This document shows positions 1-8,769 of a stretch of DNA of 64,000 nucleotides, piece after piece. The stretch is from Planktothrix agardhii NIES-204. GTDB taxonomy: Bacteria; Cyanobacteriota; Cyanobacteriia; Cyanobacteriales; Microcoleaceae. Where the stretch lies: assembly GCA_003609755.1 (NCBI GenBank), contig AP017991.1, positions 3,179,501-3,243,500 on the forward strand, read 5' to 3'. Made by a program: the position numbers and the translations under genes. How positions within the stretch are numbered: the first letter of the stretch is position 1; every line of letters starts with the position of its first letter. A model generated the notes under the pieces. The model was given only the letters and a program-made list of their open reading frames with translations, made no database searches and was not told the origin of the DNA.

Positions 1-1
1 G

Positions 2-79
2 AGTAAAGTGGATGTGGTGGTGATTAATCCGAGTCAAGACCTCAGTTTAACCTTACAATCGGATATCATCTTCCGCTAA
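2..79 (+). CDS. 3' end of an unidentified gene (partial)
   Basis: An open frame runs in from the window edge and ends at TAA (77-79), giving the last 25 residues of a protein. The tail has a short beta-strand-like stretch (VDVVVINPS) and ends DIIFR. The VDVVVIN pattern loosely recalls the C-terminal strand of MNT-type nucleotidyltransferases, but this is too short to assign. A palindromic repeat follows four bases after the stop. Confidence 0.4.
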   Translation, partial: SKVDVVVINPSQDLSLTLQSDIIFR

Positions 80-82
80 ATT

Positions 83-140
83 GTAGTGAGGCGTTCACGC
101 CTCCTTCTTTCTTTCAAGACAGCCCTGAAGGGCTCACTAC
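83..140. repeat. Dispersed palindromic repeat (CCCTGAAGGG family), copy 1
   Basis: Outer arms GTAGTGAG (83-90) and CTCACTAC (133-140) enclose two small hairpins, one around GAGGCGTTCACGCCTC and one around AGCCCTGAAGGGCT. Related copies lie at 5418-5478 and 30914-31004, always between genes. The rest of the gap up to about 300 holds an HIP1-like site and no convincing gene. Confidence 0.65.
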
Positions 141-298
141 CTATGCGGATTTCCACGGCTAAAAAATACGCGATCGCATTCTGCCTAACTTTAGGGTTAT
201 AGCAGTCGCCACATCTATTAGGACATTCTTGAAGGCTAAAAGCTGCTCACAGTAAGTATTTACCTATAGCGAGATTGCCTATTCCCTATTGCCTCTTG

Positions 299-334
299 CT
301 ATAACTGATAACTGATGACTGATTACTGATTACT
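299..334. repeat. Short tandem heptamer repeat (ACTGATA/ACTGATT type)
   Basis: Degenerate heptamers of the ACTGATA/ACTGATT type run directly up to the 3' end of the GTPase gene. The same family recurs at 14155-14263 and 20743-20923. Repeats of this kind are common between genes of filamentous cyanobacteria. Confidence 0.55.
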
Positions 335-1928
335 CATCTTCCCAATCATCTAAATAACGCTTTAATAACGGTTTAATATCTGCTGCGATGGGTTGTTCTT
401 CTTCCTCTAATTCAGTATTATTAAAATTCAGGGGTTCAATAATTTTAGCAAAGGCATCCTGAACAAATTGTTTCACAAATTCATCCCGACGGGTTAACTG
501 AAATTGTCGTTGTACTACTTCTGTCATCCCTCCATCTCCCCAGTCTTGATCCTGGCGGAAATATTCAATAAAACTTTTACCTGCAATTCGGGTTAAATAA
601 GCAGCACTCACCGCTTGAATTGCCCGTCCGACTACTAAGGTTGCTAAATTTAATTGTAAGGCGGTTGAGACTAACTGAATTACCCCTTTTACTACACCTA
701 AACTCCCTAAAGTTTTTGCTAGGGATAGGGCTAATTCTCTACCGCGATCGCTATTTAATTCACACCCATAAATTTTACCAATTTCTATCACCATTTGGGT
801 ATTAACAGCCGCCGTAGCAATTAAATCAATTACGGGTAAAGGTGTTACGGCAATTACCCCCGCACCTATCCATTGAAACCGCTCCACAATTTTTTCGGCT
901 TCCCGTTTGCGTTGACTATCAATTAAGAGTCTAGCTTCTTCTCCTAACCGTTGGGATTGTAATAAAATATTATCAGCAATTAATTCTTCTCCTTCGGATC
1001 TTAAAATTAGGGCGATGCGTCTAATTAAGGGCATAATATCCGGTTCCTGTTGAATTATTTCCCCCGTTTCTAATTTAATTGATTGCGGATTCGCGGCGAT
1101 AGAAATGACATCATTTGCATCTAAAAATAGTTTAACTCTATCTTTAAGTTTTGCTAAAATAATATTTTGATCTGCTGCTGTGTACAAATCTTTTTTATTT
1201 AAAATAATTAGCGATCGCTTGCCAATTTCAATTAAAGCTTGTAAAGATTGATATTCCGATTGTCTTAAATCATTATCTAAAACAAATAATAATAAATTAG
1301 CATCAGTCGCCAGCGAACGGGCTAATTTTCCCCGCTCAGACCCGGCTATTCCTGCTTCTAAAATTCCGGGGGTATCGGTAATTAAAATTTCCCGCTCAAT
1401 TCCATCTAATTTTAAATGATAGGTTTCTCCCACTTCTGTTGTTCCCATGGGTGCATTAACTTTCCCCACCATTCGACCCATTAACGCATTAACTAAAGAG
1501 GTTTTTCCTGCCGAACCCGTACCAAATATAACCACCTGAATATTACCTTTAGCTAATTCTAAAGCCATTTCTTGAGAGCGACTTAATAAGGCTTTTTTAG
1601 ACACCTCATCCTGAATTTGAGTTACCTGTTCTTGTACAGATTTGATCGATGCTTCCGCCGCTTCTATCTTGTCTAAAGGTATTTTTAAAGGTCGCCGTTT
1701 TTTGCGAGATTTCCCTGATTTTTGGAAGAATCGAGTATAATAAAAAAAGGCAAAAATTGCCAATCCTAACAATATAATTAACAACAAAAGTAGCAAATTT
1801 GCTAAAATAGGATTTGCTGACCAAATTACCTGACTATAAAGATCCGATAGGGAACTAACCAGCCAAATCATTAACCCTAAAATTAGGCAAATTCCAAAAA
1901 TTAAAAGTAAATAGCGAGAGATGGGCAT
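330..1928 (-). CDS. Membrane-anchored Era-like GTPase with DUF697 C-terminal region
   Basis: A 532-residue protein. Two hydrophobic segments (about 5-25 and 40-64) anchor it in the membrane, followed by a basic stretch and a coiled-coil-like helix (85-125). A full GTPase domain follows: P-loop GTGSAGKT (136-143), TTEVG switch (163-167), DTPG (185-188) and NKKD (244-247). The C-terminal half (about 340-470) is hydrophobic and alanine-rich with a PLPVIDLIATAAVN segment typical of DUF697. Cyanobacteria usually carry paralogues of this architecture and their cellular role is unknown. It starts at ATG 1926-1928 and stands alone, facing the same way as the ATPase gene 200 bases upstream. The GTPase call is secure, the function is not. 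Confidence 0.85.
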   Translation of the reverse strand: MPISRYLLLIFGICLILGLMIWLVSSLSDLYSQVIWSANPILANLLLLLLIILLGLAIFAFFYYTRFFQKSGKSRKKRRPLKIPLDKIEAAEASIKSVQEQVTQIQDEVSKKALLSRSQEMALELAKGNIQVVIFGTGSAGKTSLVNALMGRMVGKVNAPMGTTEVGETYHLKLDGIEREILITDTPGILEAGIAGSERGKLARSLATDANLLLFVLDNDLRQSEYQSLQALIEIGKRSLIILNKKDLYTAADQNIILAKLKDRVKLFLDANDVISIAANPQSIKLETGEIIQQEPDIMPLIRRIALILRSEGEELIADNILLQSQRLGEEARLLIDSQRKREAEKIVERFQWIGAGVIAVTPLPVIDLIATAAVNTQMVIEIGKIYGCELNSDRGRELALSLAKTLGSLGVVKGVIQLVSTALQLNLATLVVGRAIQAVSAAYLTRIAGKSFIEYFRQDQDWGDGGMTEVVQRQFQLTRRDEFVKQFVQDAFAKIIEPLNFNNTELEEEEQPIAADIKPLLKRYLDDWEDE

Positions 1929-2134
1929 AATGCGATCGCTCCAACCTTAAATCAGCCAATTTTATCTTTCTATACTATAGCAATCATAAACAAGCATTGT
2001 TATAGTTTGCAACTATCAACTTGTGTAAAAAATAAAGTTTTGGCTTTAATTTATGGAGAAGAAAAATAATTTTATTTATACGCTGTTTAAACAAATTAAA
2101 TTCTGTGTTGGAGGAAATTGAGAAACCTAATTTA

Positions 2135-4825
2135 CTACTTCGTACCTGTGCGAATCATCTTGAAACCATAGACATAGATATCAGGAAACCCATAACGTGG
2201 CTCTTTTTCTCGCCATTTAGCTAGACCAATTTCCCTTAAAAAATTGGCAAATTCATCGAAATCAGGATATATTTCCTGTGCGCTTTTTTGCCATACTTGT
2301 TCAAGTTGTTCTCTTGAAGGTAAAGATTGAACACCTTCTAGGGCTTCAAAAAATTGGCATAACTCAGGATATTCCTGTTTAATTGCATCACAACGTTCCT
2401 CTGAAGCCTTTTCTAAACCAATCTCCAGAGAAGTTCCTCGGAGTAAACGATCAGTTGGATACTTAACAGATGTTTGTTCTTTATAAGTTAGCTCCTGCTC
2501 TTTTGCTCCTTGAAGTAAAGCACTTAAGCTGCGAGGAAATGCAGTACCATTTAAGTCGGATAAACGTTCGTAAACCCATCTATGAACATATTTAGCTCTG
2601 TTGCCTGTTCTTCGACGAATTCCCCATAATAAATCCAAGGCACAATTTAAGGTTTCTTCATTAGCATTATCAATATTTTCAACAGGTGCAGAACGATCTA
2701 CGAAACTTTTAAAATCTCGTGATTGCATGGCTTGACGAAGGGCTAATCGTAAGAAATCTACCCTTGTCCACGTCAAAAATAGATCACGTCCATTAAAGTG
2801 ACTTTTATTGTCAAAGTTTAACCGATTCCAAATATCTTCCCGTAGGAATATTTTAAATCGAATTGAGGTTAACCGACGGGCATCGCAAGCCTGAATCAGT
2901 TGAAATAAACCCGTTAAAGCTTGTTGTCTGACTCCATTTTTTTCGGGGAAATCTTCATCTAAATCGTCATATAAAAGCCAAAGGGTTTGATTTTTATCCC
3001 GTTGTTGTTCGTTCAGAATATCTAAGGCATCTGGTAGAACAAGTCTCAAATTTGAATCATTTGATAATTGAATTAATGCTTGGGTATGTTCAGACTGCCA
3101 TTTTTCGCGTGATAGTGCTTTCAGAATTTCGCGTAAAGTTTCAAATTTAGGTTTCTGAACCCCTTTATCTGGAAGTTTTAAACTGTTTTCTTGGAATAAT
3201 CGAACTATTAAGTAGGCTCGCCATAATTCTTCCCAACTTCCCTGATTTTCTTCTAACTTTTGATTGATGTATCGGAACTCGTCACGGGATGGACGACTAT
3301 TCGTGAATCCTCCATGACCAGAAAGGAAAGTTACGGAATCTAATCGACCACGAGCTAACTGTTTAGCATTAGATTCATGTCTTAATAGAAGTAAGTAAAG
3401 TGCCGTTTTTCCCGTGCCTTTTCGACCGCGTATAAGACAAGTTGTTTCATCTAAAAATTTGTCAAAATTAGCAGTTTTCTGAAATAGCAAATCAAGATTT
3501 TGGCTGGGATCGGCAGCATTTAATGGTTGAAATTGAAGGCTTTCGATAATTTTCCAGCGTTGTTCTGCATCTGTTCCCGTTAGAATTTCCTGTGAGCGGA
3601 TTTGATTAGTTTCTTCATCAATTAAGTTAGCAATTCGATTGTAGTAATCCAATAAGCCCGTTACAGGATAATGATCGGCTAGAGCAATGGGTTGAAGATA
3701 AGGTATTACTAATGGTTCTGCAATTTCCGATTGAGACTCATCTGAGTCATCCCCATTTTCACTCTGTTCATCTTGATCTATTTCTCGCTCAATTACTTCG
3801 CGCAAAAGTCGCCAAAGCTTTGTAACTTTAGCCATTCCAGTATCGCTGAGATCGGGAACAGGTGAAAACACAAAGTTTATTGACAGTTTGCCAAAAGAAT
3901 TAAGTGATTTTAGGAGAAGATCGATCCCTTGTCGATTCTGCTCATTTGGAAATAAAAATATAATCGCTTCATCAGCAGCTTGGAGTAAAGATAAAGCACC
4001 CCATTCATTGATTCCGGTACGCGAATCTACCAAGATAATATCTGGTTTTAGCTGCTCTTGAATTTCACGACTAAAAATAGACCAGAGGGTTTCACCCTGA
4101 TCAAGAATAGTAGTTGCTCGCAGATCATCAACTTTAGAAATATAATCAAGACTTAAAGAACCAGCAGGAACAATAAAAAGTCTTCCTGTAGCATCAGGTA
4201 TTGTAACTTCTCCAAATATTTTGGTGATTAAAATATTAGGTTTTAACCCTTTCGGTAAATAAGAACGTTCATAAAAATAATCCACAATACCGAATTCAGG
4301 TAGTGGGTTTAAGCTAAAAGCTGTACTTAAACCAGGTGCTTCTAAATCTAAGTCAACAGCCACAACTTTTCGACCGCGCATAGCCAAAATCCAAGCAACA
4401 TGGGTTAAGGCAGTTGTTCGACCCACTCCCCCTTTAAAGGAATAAAATGTTACTGTTCGAGGAATACGGGGTTGAGGTTGAGAAAATTGGGATTGATTTT
4501 GCGGATTTGCTGCCCATAATGCTAAATCTTGCCAAGTATTTATTGAGCTTCCATTTACAAGCTGTGGGGCTGACAAATTCAGGGATCGTGCTTCTTCTAA
4601 TGTATATAAAGAAATGAAACCTGGGGATATCTTAAATTGACTTAGGATGTTTTGTAATTGATCCCTTCTCTGTGGTAAAGATAATTCATTAAAGCGATCA
4701 CTTACAATTGTTAAATTCAGAAGTCCAGAAGTTGAAATATTGATGTCAGTCCATTCTTCCTGTGGACTCTGCACATAAGTGTCCGTAAGCTGCCGTTTCA
4801 ATGATAGTTGCCAGATTTCCTCCAT
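2135..4825 (-). CDS. Fusion of BolA-like segment, KGGVGR-type ParA ATPase and Sll1717-family P-loop ATPase
   Basis: An 896-residue cytosolic protein with three parts. Residues 1-85 show a BolA-like pattern (TIVSDRF, then QRRDQL, then ISLYTLEEA). Residues 120-400 are a MinD/ParA-type ATPase with KGGVGRTT at 131-138 (Arg where ParA proteins have Lys), DLDLEAPG at 158-165 and VDSRTG at 266-271. Residues 445-780 are a second ATPase with GRKGTGKTAL (467-476) and Walker B LLYDDLDE (617-624), in the style of the Sll1717 family. The last 100 residues are unassigned. An AGAGG ribosome site lies in the 10-base gap after the HEPN gene, so the two are probably one transcript. Such ATPase fusions beside HEPN genes suggest a conflict or stress-sensing role, which is inference. 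No catalytic effector is obvious in this protein itself. Confidence 0.75.
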   Translation of the reverse strand: MEEIWQLSLKRQLTDTYVQSPQEEWTDINISTSGLLNLTIVSDRFNELSLPQRRDQLQNILSQFKISPGFISLYTLEEARSLNLSAPQLVNGSSINTWQDLALWAANPQNQSQFSQPQPRIPRTVTFYSFKGGVGRTTALTHVAWILAMRGRKVVAVDLDLEAPGLSTAFSLNPLPEFGIVDYFYERSYLPKGLKPNILITKIFGEVTIPDATGRLFIVPAGSLSLDYISKVDDLRATTILDQGETLWSIFSREIQEQLKPDIILVDSRTGINEWGALSLLQAADEAIIFLFPNEQNRQGIDLLLKSLNSFGKLSINFVFSPVPDLSDTGMAKVTKLWRLLREVIEREIDQDEQSENGDDSDESQSEIAEPLVIPYLQPIALADHYPVTGLLDYYNRIANLIDEETNQIRSQEILTGTDAEQRWKIIESLQFQPLNAADPSQNLDLLFQKTANFDKFLDETTCLIRGRKGTGKTALYLLLLRHESNAKQLARGRLDSVTFLSGHGGFTNSRPSRDEFRYINQKLEENQGSWEELWRAYLIVRLFQENSLKLPDKGVQKPKFETLREILKALSREKWQSEHTQALIQLSNDSNLRLVLPDALDILNEQQRDKNQTLWLLYDDLDEDFPEKNGVRQQALTGLFQLIQACDARRLTSIRFKIFLREDIWNRLNFDNKSHFNGRDLFLTWTRVDFLRLALRQAMQSRDFKSFVDRSAPVENIDNANEETLNCALDLLWGIRRRTGNRAKYVHRWVYERLSDLNGTAFPRSLSALLQGAKEQELTYKEQTSVKYPTDRLLRGTSLEIGLEKASEERCDAIKQEYPELCQFFEALEGVQSLPSREQLEQVWQKSAQEIYPDFDEFANFLREIGLAKWREKEPRYGFPDIYVYGFKMIRTGTK

Positions 4826-4835
4826 ATCTGCCTCT

Positions 4836-5270
4836 TTAAAGTTGAGTAGCTTGCTTCTGTAACCAACCTATGAGACTCTTGTATGCAGATAGCCACTGCT
4901 TATAGTCTTCATCATTAGGTTCACTGCCATCGTAGCGCATATCTATAAAATGTTGATTTTTAGGATTTTCAACTGTGACCAGCCATTTCATGACCTGCGG
5001 AATCTTTTGAACCCTATCATAGAGCTTATGATGCCGCTTTAAAGCATCTTGAAAACTATGTCCTGGATTTGTGATTGTGTGACCATGATTATTAGAATCC
5101 GTCTTCCATTCTCGCTTTGCACTTTTGGGTAATGAAGCCAATATCATTGATTTTAGCAGACACTCTATGGTAACACCACCAAAGTGCATGGCGGCTACTT
5201 TTCGGTTAGATGAACAAAGTATTTCGGTATCCTTATGACGCTGTAAAAAAGCAGATTGGTAATCTTCCAT
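4836..5270 (-). CDS. HEPN-domain-like protein
   Basis: About 144 residues from ATG 5268-5270; an upstream TTG in frame would add ten residues and looks less likely. The core helix pattern AAMHFGGVTIECLLKSMI resembles the HEPN signature, in which a helix with alternating small residues and an ECxLK-type motif follows a YxxA helix. An HSFQDALKRHHKLYDR segment follows. I see no clear RX4-6H RNase motif, so it may be a non-catalytic HEPN partner or sensor rather than a toxin. It sits 10 bases upstream of the two-ATPase gene on the same strand, which implies translation from one message and a shared function. The HEPN call rests on pattern recognition only. Confidence 0.6.
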   Translation of the reverse strand: MEDYQSAFLQRHKDTEILCSSNRKVAAMHFGGVTIECLLKSMILASLPKSAKREWKTDSNNHGHTITNPGHSFQDALKRHHKLYDRVQKIPQVMKWLVTVENPKNQHFIDMRYDGSEPNDEDYKQWLSAYKSLIGWLQKQATQL

Positions 5271-5417
5271 GTTTGCCAGAGGTTTGGTGAAAATGATCAA
5301 TCTAACAAATAACTCTCTTGCTTATTATATTATTACCTAGATGTCCAGTTCTTCCGTACTTACTTAAAACTCCTAAATTGTTCTGGAGTTGACACCCAGG
5401 CTTCAGGGTTATCTCCC

Positions 5418-5478
5418 GTAGTAAGCCCTTCAGGGCTTTCTTAAAAAATATGGAATAGAAGCCTGAAGGGTTCACTAC
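5418..5478. repeat. Dispersed palindromic repeat (CCCTTCAGGG family), copy 2
   Basis: GTAGTAAGCCCTTCAGGGCT (5418-5437) and an inverted, slightly diverged copy ending TTCACTAC (5471-5478) face each other across 25 AT-rich bases. It overlaps the last four bases of the DUF1802 gene. Same family as 83-140 and 30914-31004. Confidence 0.65.
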
Positions 5479-6056
5479 GAGGGTTGAAGAATTTGATCAA
5501 TAGTTGATACTTGTTGATCGTAGTCTTCTTGCATTAATATAGGAACCATATTTTCTAATGAAATCGTTTCCTTTAAATCTATCCAAGACCGACATCCTCC
5601 ATAACTGGGATGATAAGCAATATTATAAACTTTCTCAAGTTTATAGGTTCTCAGTAATAAAATATAAAGGGGTTGATCGGGTTTGAATTGAAGGCGATCG
5701 CGCACAAATGCTTGATTCCAAATATGATATTTTATTAAGGAATTAATTAAAGATTCATCTTGAGCATTATTCCATGATAAAATATTAGTAATTTCCGCAA
5801 AACTACTAATTTTAACGGTTTCAGGATGCCAACCGGAAGCAACGGGTTGGACAAGATTTGCATATTCAGGTTTTAATAAAGTGGGTTTTTGATGTTCAAA
5901 GGTGGGATAGAGTAGAATTTTATCGTGATCTACCTTAAATTTTCCTCCTTGTTCTCGAATTCCGCCTTTTCTCAATAACATAATTGTTTCACCCATTTCT
6001 AGGGCTTGAATGGCAATATCCCATTCTTTTAAAGCATAATTTGTTACGGTTTCCAT
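5475..6056 (-). CDS. DUF1802 family protein
   Basis: A 193-residue soluble protein with the DUF1802 pattern: ALKEWDIAIQALEMGETIML near the N-terminus, LLRKGGIRE at 27-35, then FKVDHDKILLYPTFEHQ. The family is common in cyanobacteria and has no established function. It starts at ATG 6054-6056, divergent from the aldo/keto reductase with 72 bases between them. The stop codon lies inside the palindromic repeat, so the repeat probably inserted at, or evolved into, the transcript end. Confidence 0.8.
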   Translation of the reverse strand: METVTNYALKEWDIAIQALEMGETIMLLRKGGIREQGGKFKVDHDKILLYPTFEHQKPTLLKPEYANLVQPVASGWHPETVKISSFAEITNILSWNNAQDESLINSLIKYHIWNQAFVRDRLQFKPDQPLYILLLRTYKLEKVYNIAYHPSYGGCRSWIDLKETISLENMVPILMQEDYDQQVSTIDQILQPS

Positions 6057-6128
6057 GATTTAACTATAGATGCTAATTTTTGCTAAAATTACATACAATA
6101 ATAATAACCTACAACTGAGGAACTTAAC

Positions 6129-7091
6129 ATGGAAAAACGAACTCTGGGTCAATCTGATATTTTAATTACGCCCATTTTAATTGGAACTTGGCAAGCGGGA
6201 AAACGGATGTGGGTGGGAATTGAAGACGCAGAAACTATTAAGGCTATTCGTGCCGCCTTTGATGCGGGTATTACTACCGTTGATACCGCAGAAATTTATG
6301 GGGAAGGACACTCGGAACAAATTGTAGCTCAAGCGTTATCGAATGTCCGAGATCAAGTTATTTATGCTAGTAAAGTTTTTGCTAATCATTTAAAATATGA
6401 TCAAGTGATTGCAGCCTGTGAACGATCTTTAAAAAATCTGAATACCGATTATATTGACCTCTATCAAATTCATTGGCCTTCTGGATTTATGAATTCGGAA
6501 ATTGTTCCTATTGAAGAAACCATGAGGGCTTTAAATCACTTAAAAAAACAGGGCAAAATTCGAGCTATTGGTGTTTCTAATTTTTCTCGTTCTCAATTAG
6601 AGGAAGCCGCCCAATATGGAAGAATAGAAAGTTTACAACCCCCCTATTCTTTATTCTGGCGAAAGGTAGAAAAAGATGCCATGCCCTATTGCATTGAACA
6701 GAATATTTCGATTTTAGCCTATTCTCCCTTAGCCCAAGGATTATTAACGGGAAAATTTGGCTTTAATCATCAATTTGCCGAAGGAGATCATCGTTCTAAA
6801 AATAAACTTTTTGCTGATAAAGACCATTATCAACGGGTACAAAATGCCTTAGACAAATTACGCCCCATTGCTGAAGTTTATCACTGTACTTTAGGACAAT
6901 TAGCGATCGCTTGGTTAATTGCTCAACCTCAAACTAACGCGATTATTGGGTTTAGAAATGCCGAACAAGCCCAACAAAATACTCTGGCAACTGAGATTAT
7001 TCTTTCGCCCGAAGATATTGCAGAAATTGATAAAATCGGACGGACTGTTACTGATTATTTAGATGATAGTCCGGTGATGTGGAATTTTTAA
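6129..7091 (+). CDS. Aldo/keto reductase
   Basis: A 320-residue NAD(P)H-dependent oxidoreductase of the aldo/keto reductase superfamily (TIM barrel, cytosolic). The catalytic tetrad is visible as D52 and Y57 (VDTAEIYGEG), K82 (ASKVF) and H115 (YQIHWP). IGVSNFS, AYSPLAQGLLTGK and the late AIIGFRNAEQ coenzyme-binding segment are also present. GAGG lies eight bases before the ATG. Length is normal for the family. The physiological substrate cannot be read from sequence; general aldehyde or ketone detoxification is the usual role. It is a single gene ended by a heptamer repeat block. Confidence 0.9.
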   Translation: MEKRTLGQSDILITPILIGTWQAGKRMWVGIEDAETIKAIRAAFDAGITTVDTAEIYGEGHSEQIVAQALSNVRDQVIYASKVFANHLKYDQVIAACERSLKNLNTDYIDLYQIHWPSGFMNSEIVPIEETMRALNHLKKQGKIRAIGVSNFSRSQLEEAAQYGRIESLQPPYSLFWRKVEKDAMPYCIEQNISILAYSPLAQGLLTGKFGFNHQFAEGDHRSKNKLFADKDHYQRVQNALDKLRPIAEVYHCTLGQLAIAWLIAQPQTNAIIGFRNAEQAQQNTLATEIILSPEDIAEIDKIGRTVTDYLDDSPVMWNF

Positions 7092-7107
7092 AAGGTGATA
7101 TTCTTAA

Positions 7108-7170
7108 CCCATTCCCCATTACCCATTACCTATTACCTATTACCTATTACCTATTACCTATTACCCATTA
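7108..7170. repeat. Short tandem heptamer repeat (CCTATTA x about 6)
   Basis: Variants CCCATTA and CCATTCC lead into about five or six consecutive CCTATTA heptamers, filling the whole convergent gap between the aldo/keto reductase and the nucleotidyltransferase and reaching the latter's stop codon. The units are nearly identical, suggesting recent slippage. Confidence 0.75.
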
Positions 7171-8256
7171 AAATCCTTGCCGAGATACTAATTCAATGCA
7201 AAGTTGATTCACAACTTCCGCATCTACCTGTTTCGGCAAGGTAGAATTTTCTGCTGCTTGGTCGAGTTTCTCATAGAAACCTTTAGCAATTTCCATCACC
7301 TGATCATAAGAATATTTCCCTTTTTTGATGGCTAATAATTCCTCCGCATCTCCAGTTTCTCGACGGTCTACTATTAAAGATTGAGTTTCTAAAACCTCAA
7401 TTCCGGTTTTTAATAGCCGAATTGCTTGCATAGCAAATTTGCAATCATATCCCACCTTAGCCTCCATCTCAGCCCGATCTCGATTGCGATTTTTTTTCCA
7501 ATCTTGATAATGTTGGTATTCTCGACAGGCCCTTTGATACTGTTGACTTTTTTGCAATAATTGGATAAAATCGTTAGAGGAATTAGACAAATTTTGAGTC
7601 ATTTCTAAAGTAGATTCTGGTAAGGGATACTGTTTTAAAACTCCTTTAAAATCTATATCCGCAGTTAGCAGTTTATACAGTTCTTGGCTGGGTTCTAAAA
7701 ATTCAATGCGAGCGCGAACTAACCCATATAAATATTCTAAAAAACCATTCATTTGACTAACGGTTAAGGGCGGTATATCCACTAAACCAAATTCTGCCGC
7801 CGTCGGCTTTTCCGTTGGAGGATTCAATAACCAACGACGATGGGATTCTAACTTTTTAATTTGAGCATAGCCATAGCCAGAATAGGTTTGTTTGACTTTT
7901 TTAGATAAAAAAATCTGACGATGTTCTCTCAATCGTTCCCCAACTTCCGTCAGATGAATATAGTCTTTAAACCATAATAATTCTAAAATATTAGGGTTAT
8001 TATCAATCAAGAGTTTCAGAAATTTTTTTAATTCATATAAACAGGTATCTTGACATAAAAAGGGAAATTTTGCCGAGGGTTCTGTTTCCCAACCCCGATC
8101 TTTTTGTTCAATAATATTAAATCCCAAATAATAGGGTTCGGTGGCAATAAATACCCCACGATAATCATAATCAGAAGCAGGGGTGTCCAGTCCATAACCT
8201 CTGGAACCCGTTAACGCGAGTAAAATTGTCCGGTTTTCAATCTCTAAACGGTTCAT
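7168..8256 (-). CDS. YcgL-like (COG3541) predicted nucleotidyltransferase
   Basis: A 362-residue protein from the ATG at 8254-8256; an in-frame GTG at 8319 would add 21 residues that do not look conserved. The N-terminus has the polymerase-beta nucleotidyltransferase motif GSRGYGLDTPASDYDYRGV, with the GSR helix start and the DYD metal-binding pair. A helical region with ILELLWF and a long basic C-terminal half follows. COG3541 proteins have this layout. The substrate is unknown. It could modify RNA, nucleotides or proteins; I see no antitoxin-like partner. It faces the heptamer repeat and diverges from the DUF4870 gene. Confidence 0.75.
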   Translation of the reverse strand: MNRLEIENRTILLALTGSRGYGLDTPASDYDYRGVFIATEPYYLGFNIIEQKDRGWETEPSAKFPFLCQDTCLYELKKFLKLLIDNNPNILELLWFKDYIHLTEVGERLREHRQIFLSKKVKQTYSGYGYAQIKKLESHRRWLLNPPTEKPTAAEFGLVDIPPLTVSQMNGFLEYLYGLVRARIEFLEPSQELYKLLTADIDFKGVLKQYPLPESTLEMTQNLSNSSNDFIQLLQKSQQYQRACREYQHYQDWKKNRNRDRAEMEAKVGYDCKFAMQAIRLLKTGIEVLETQSLIVDRRETGDAEELLAIKKGKYSYDQVMEIAKGFYEKLDQAAENSTLPKQVDAEVVNQLCIELVSRQGF

Positions 8257-8374
8257 AAAGACAGAAATTAAAAAAGTGCGTTCTGCTATTTTACTGTAAT
8301 TCAATTTCAGGTCTAACACAAATGTTATCCGGGGTTGATATAATAAATCAATTACCCTTTAAGGAGTGATCCTC

Positions 8375-8713
8375 ATGGAACGAGATAAACGACTGATTCT
8401 ATCGGTACTGAGTCATGGTGCAATCTTTTTTAGTGCTACCTTAATCGCCATTGGTATTCCTATTGCTATTTTATTTCTAGTTCAAGATTCCGTTGTCAAA
8501 GCAAATGCCAGAGAATCCCTAAACTTTCATATCAATTTATACATTTATGCGTTTGTATTTACAATGCTGACTTTTTTATTAATTGGGTTTCCTTTATTAG
8601 TAATTTTAGGCGTTTTTAGTTTGGTCATGCCGATTTTGGCGATTGTTTCTGTTGTTTCTAATCCTGATCAACCCTATTCCTATCCTTTCATTTTTAGAAT
8701 TATTCAGGAATAG
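8375..8713 (+). CDS. DUF4870 domain membrane protein
   Basis: A 112-residue membrane protein starting MERDKRLIL. The start is set by AAGGAG at 8361-8366, eight bases before ATG 8375; an in-frame GTG at 8366 lies within the ribosome site and is unlikely. Three hydrophobic helices surround the conserved VKANARESLNFHINLYIY segment typical of DUF4870 (Tic20-like small membrane proteins). Function is not established. It is alone, convergent with the bestrophin gene. Confidence 0.8.
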   Translation: MERDKRLILSVLSHGAIFFSATLIAIGIPIAILFLVQDSVVKANARESLNFHINLYIYAFVFTMLTFLLIGFPLLVILGVFSLVMPILAIVSVVSNPDQPYSYPFIFRIIQE

Positions 8714-8769
8714 GGGAACAGGGAATTACAAATTACGAATTGGGGATAGGGAATAGGAGGAATACAAGT

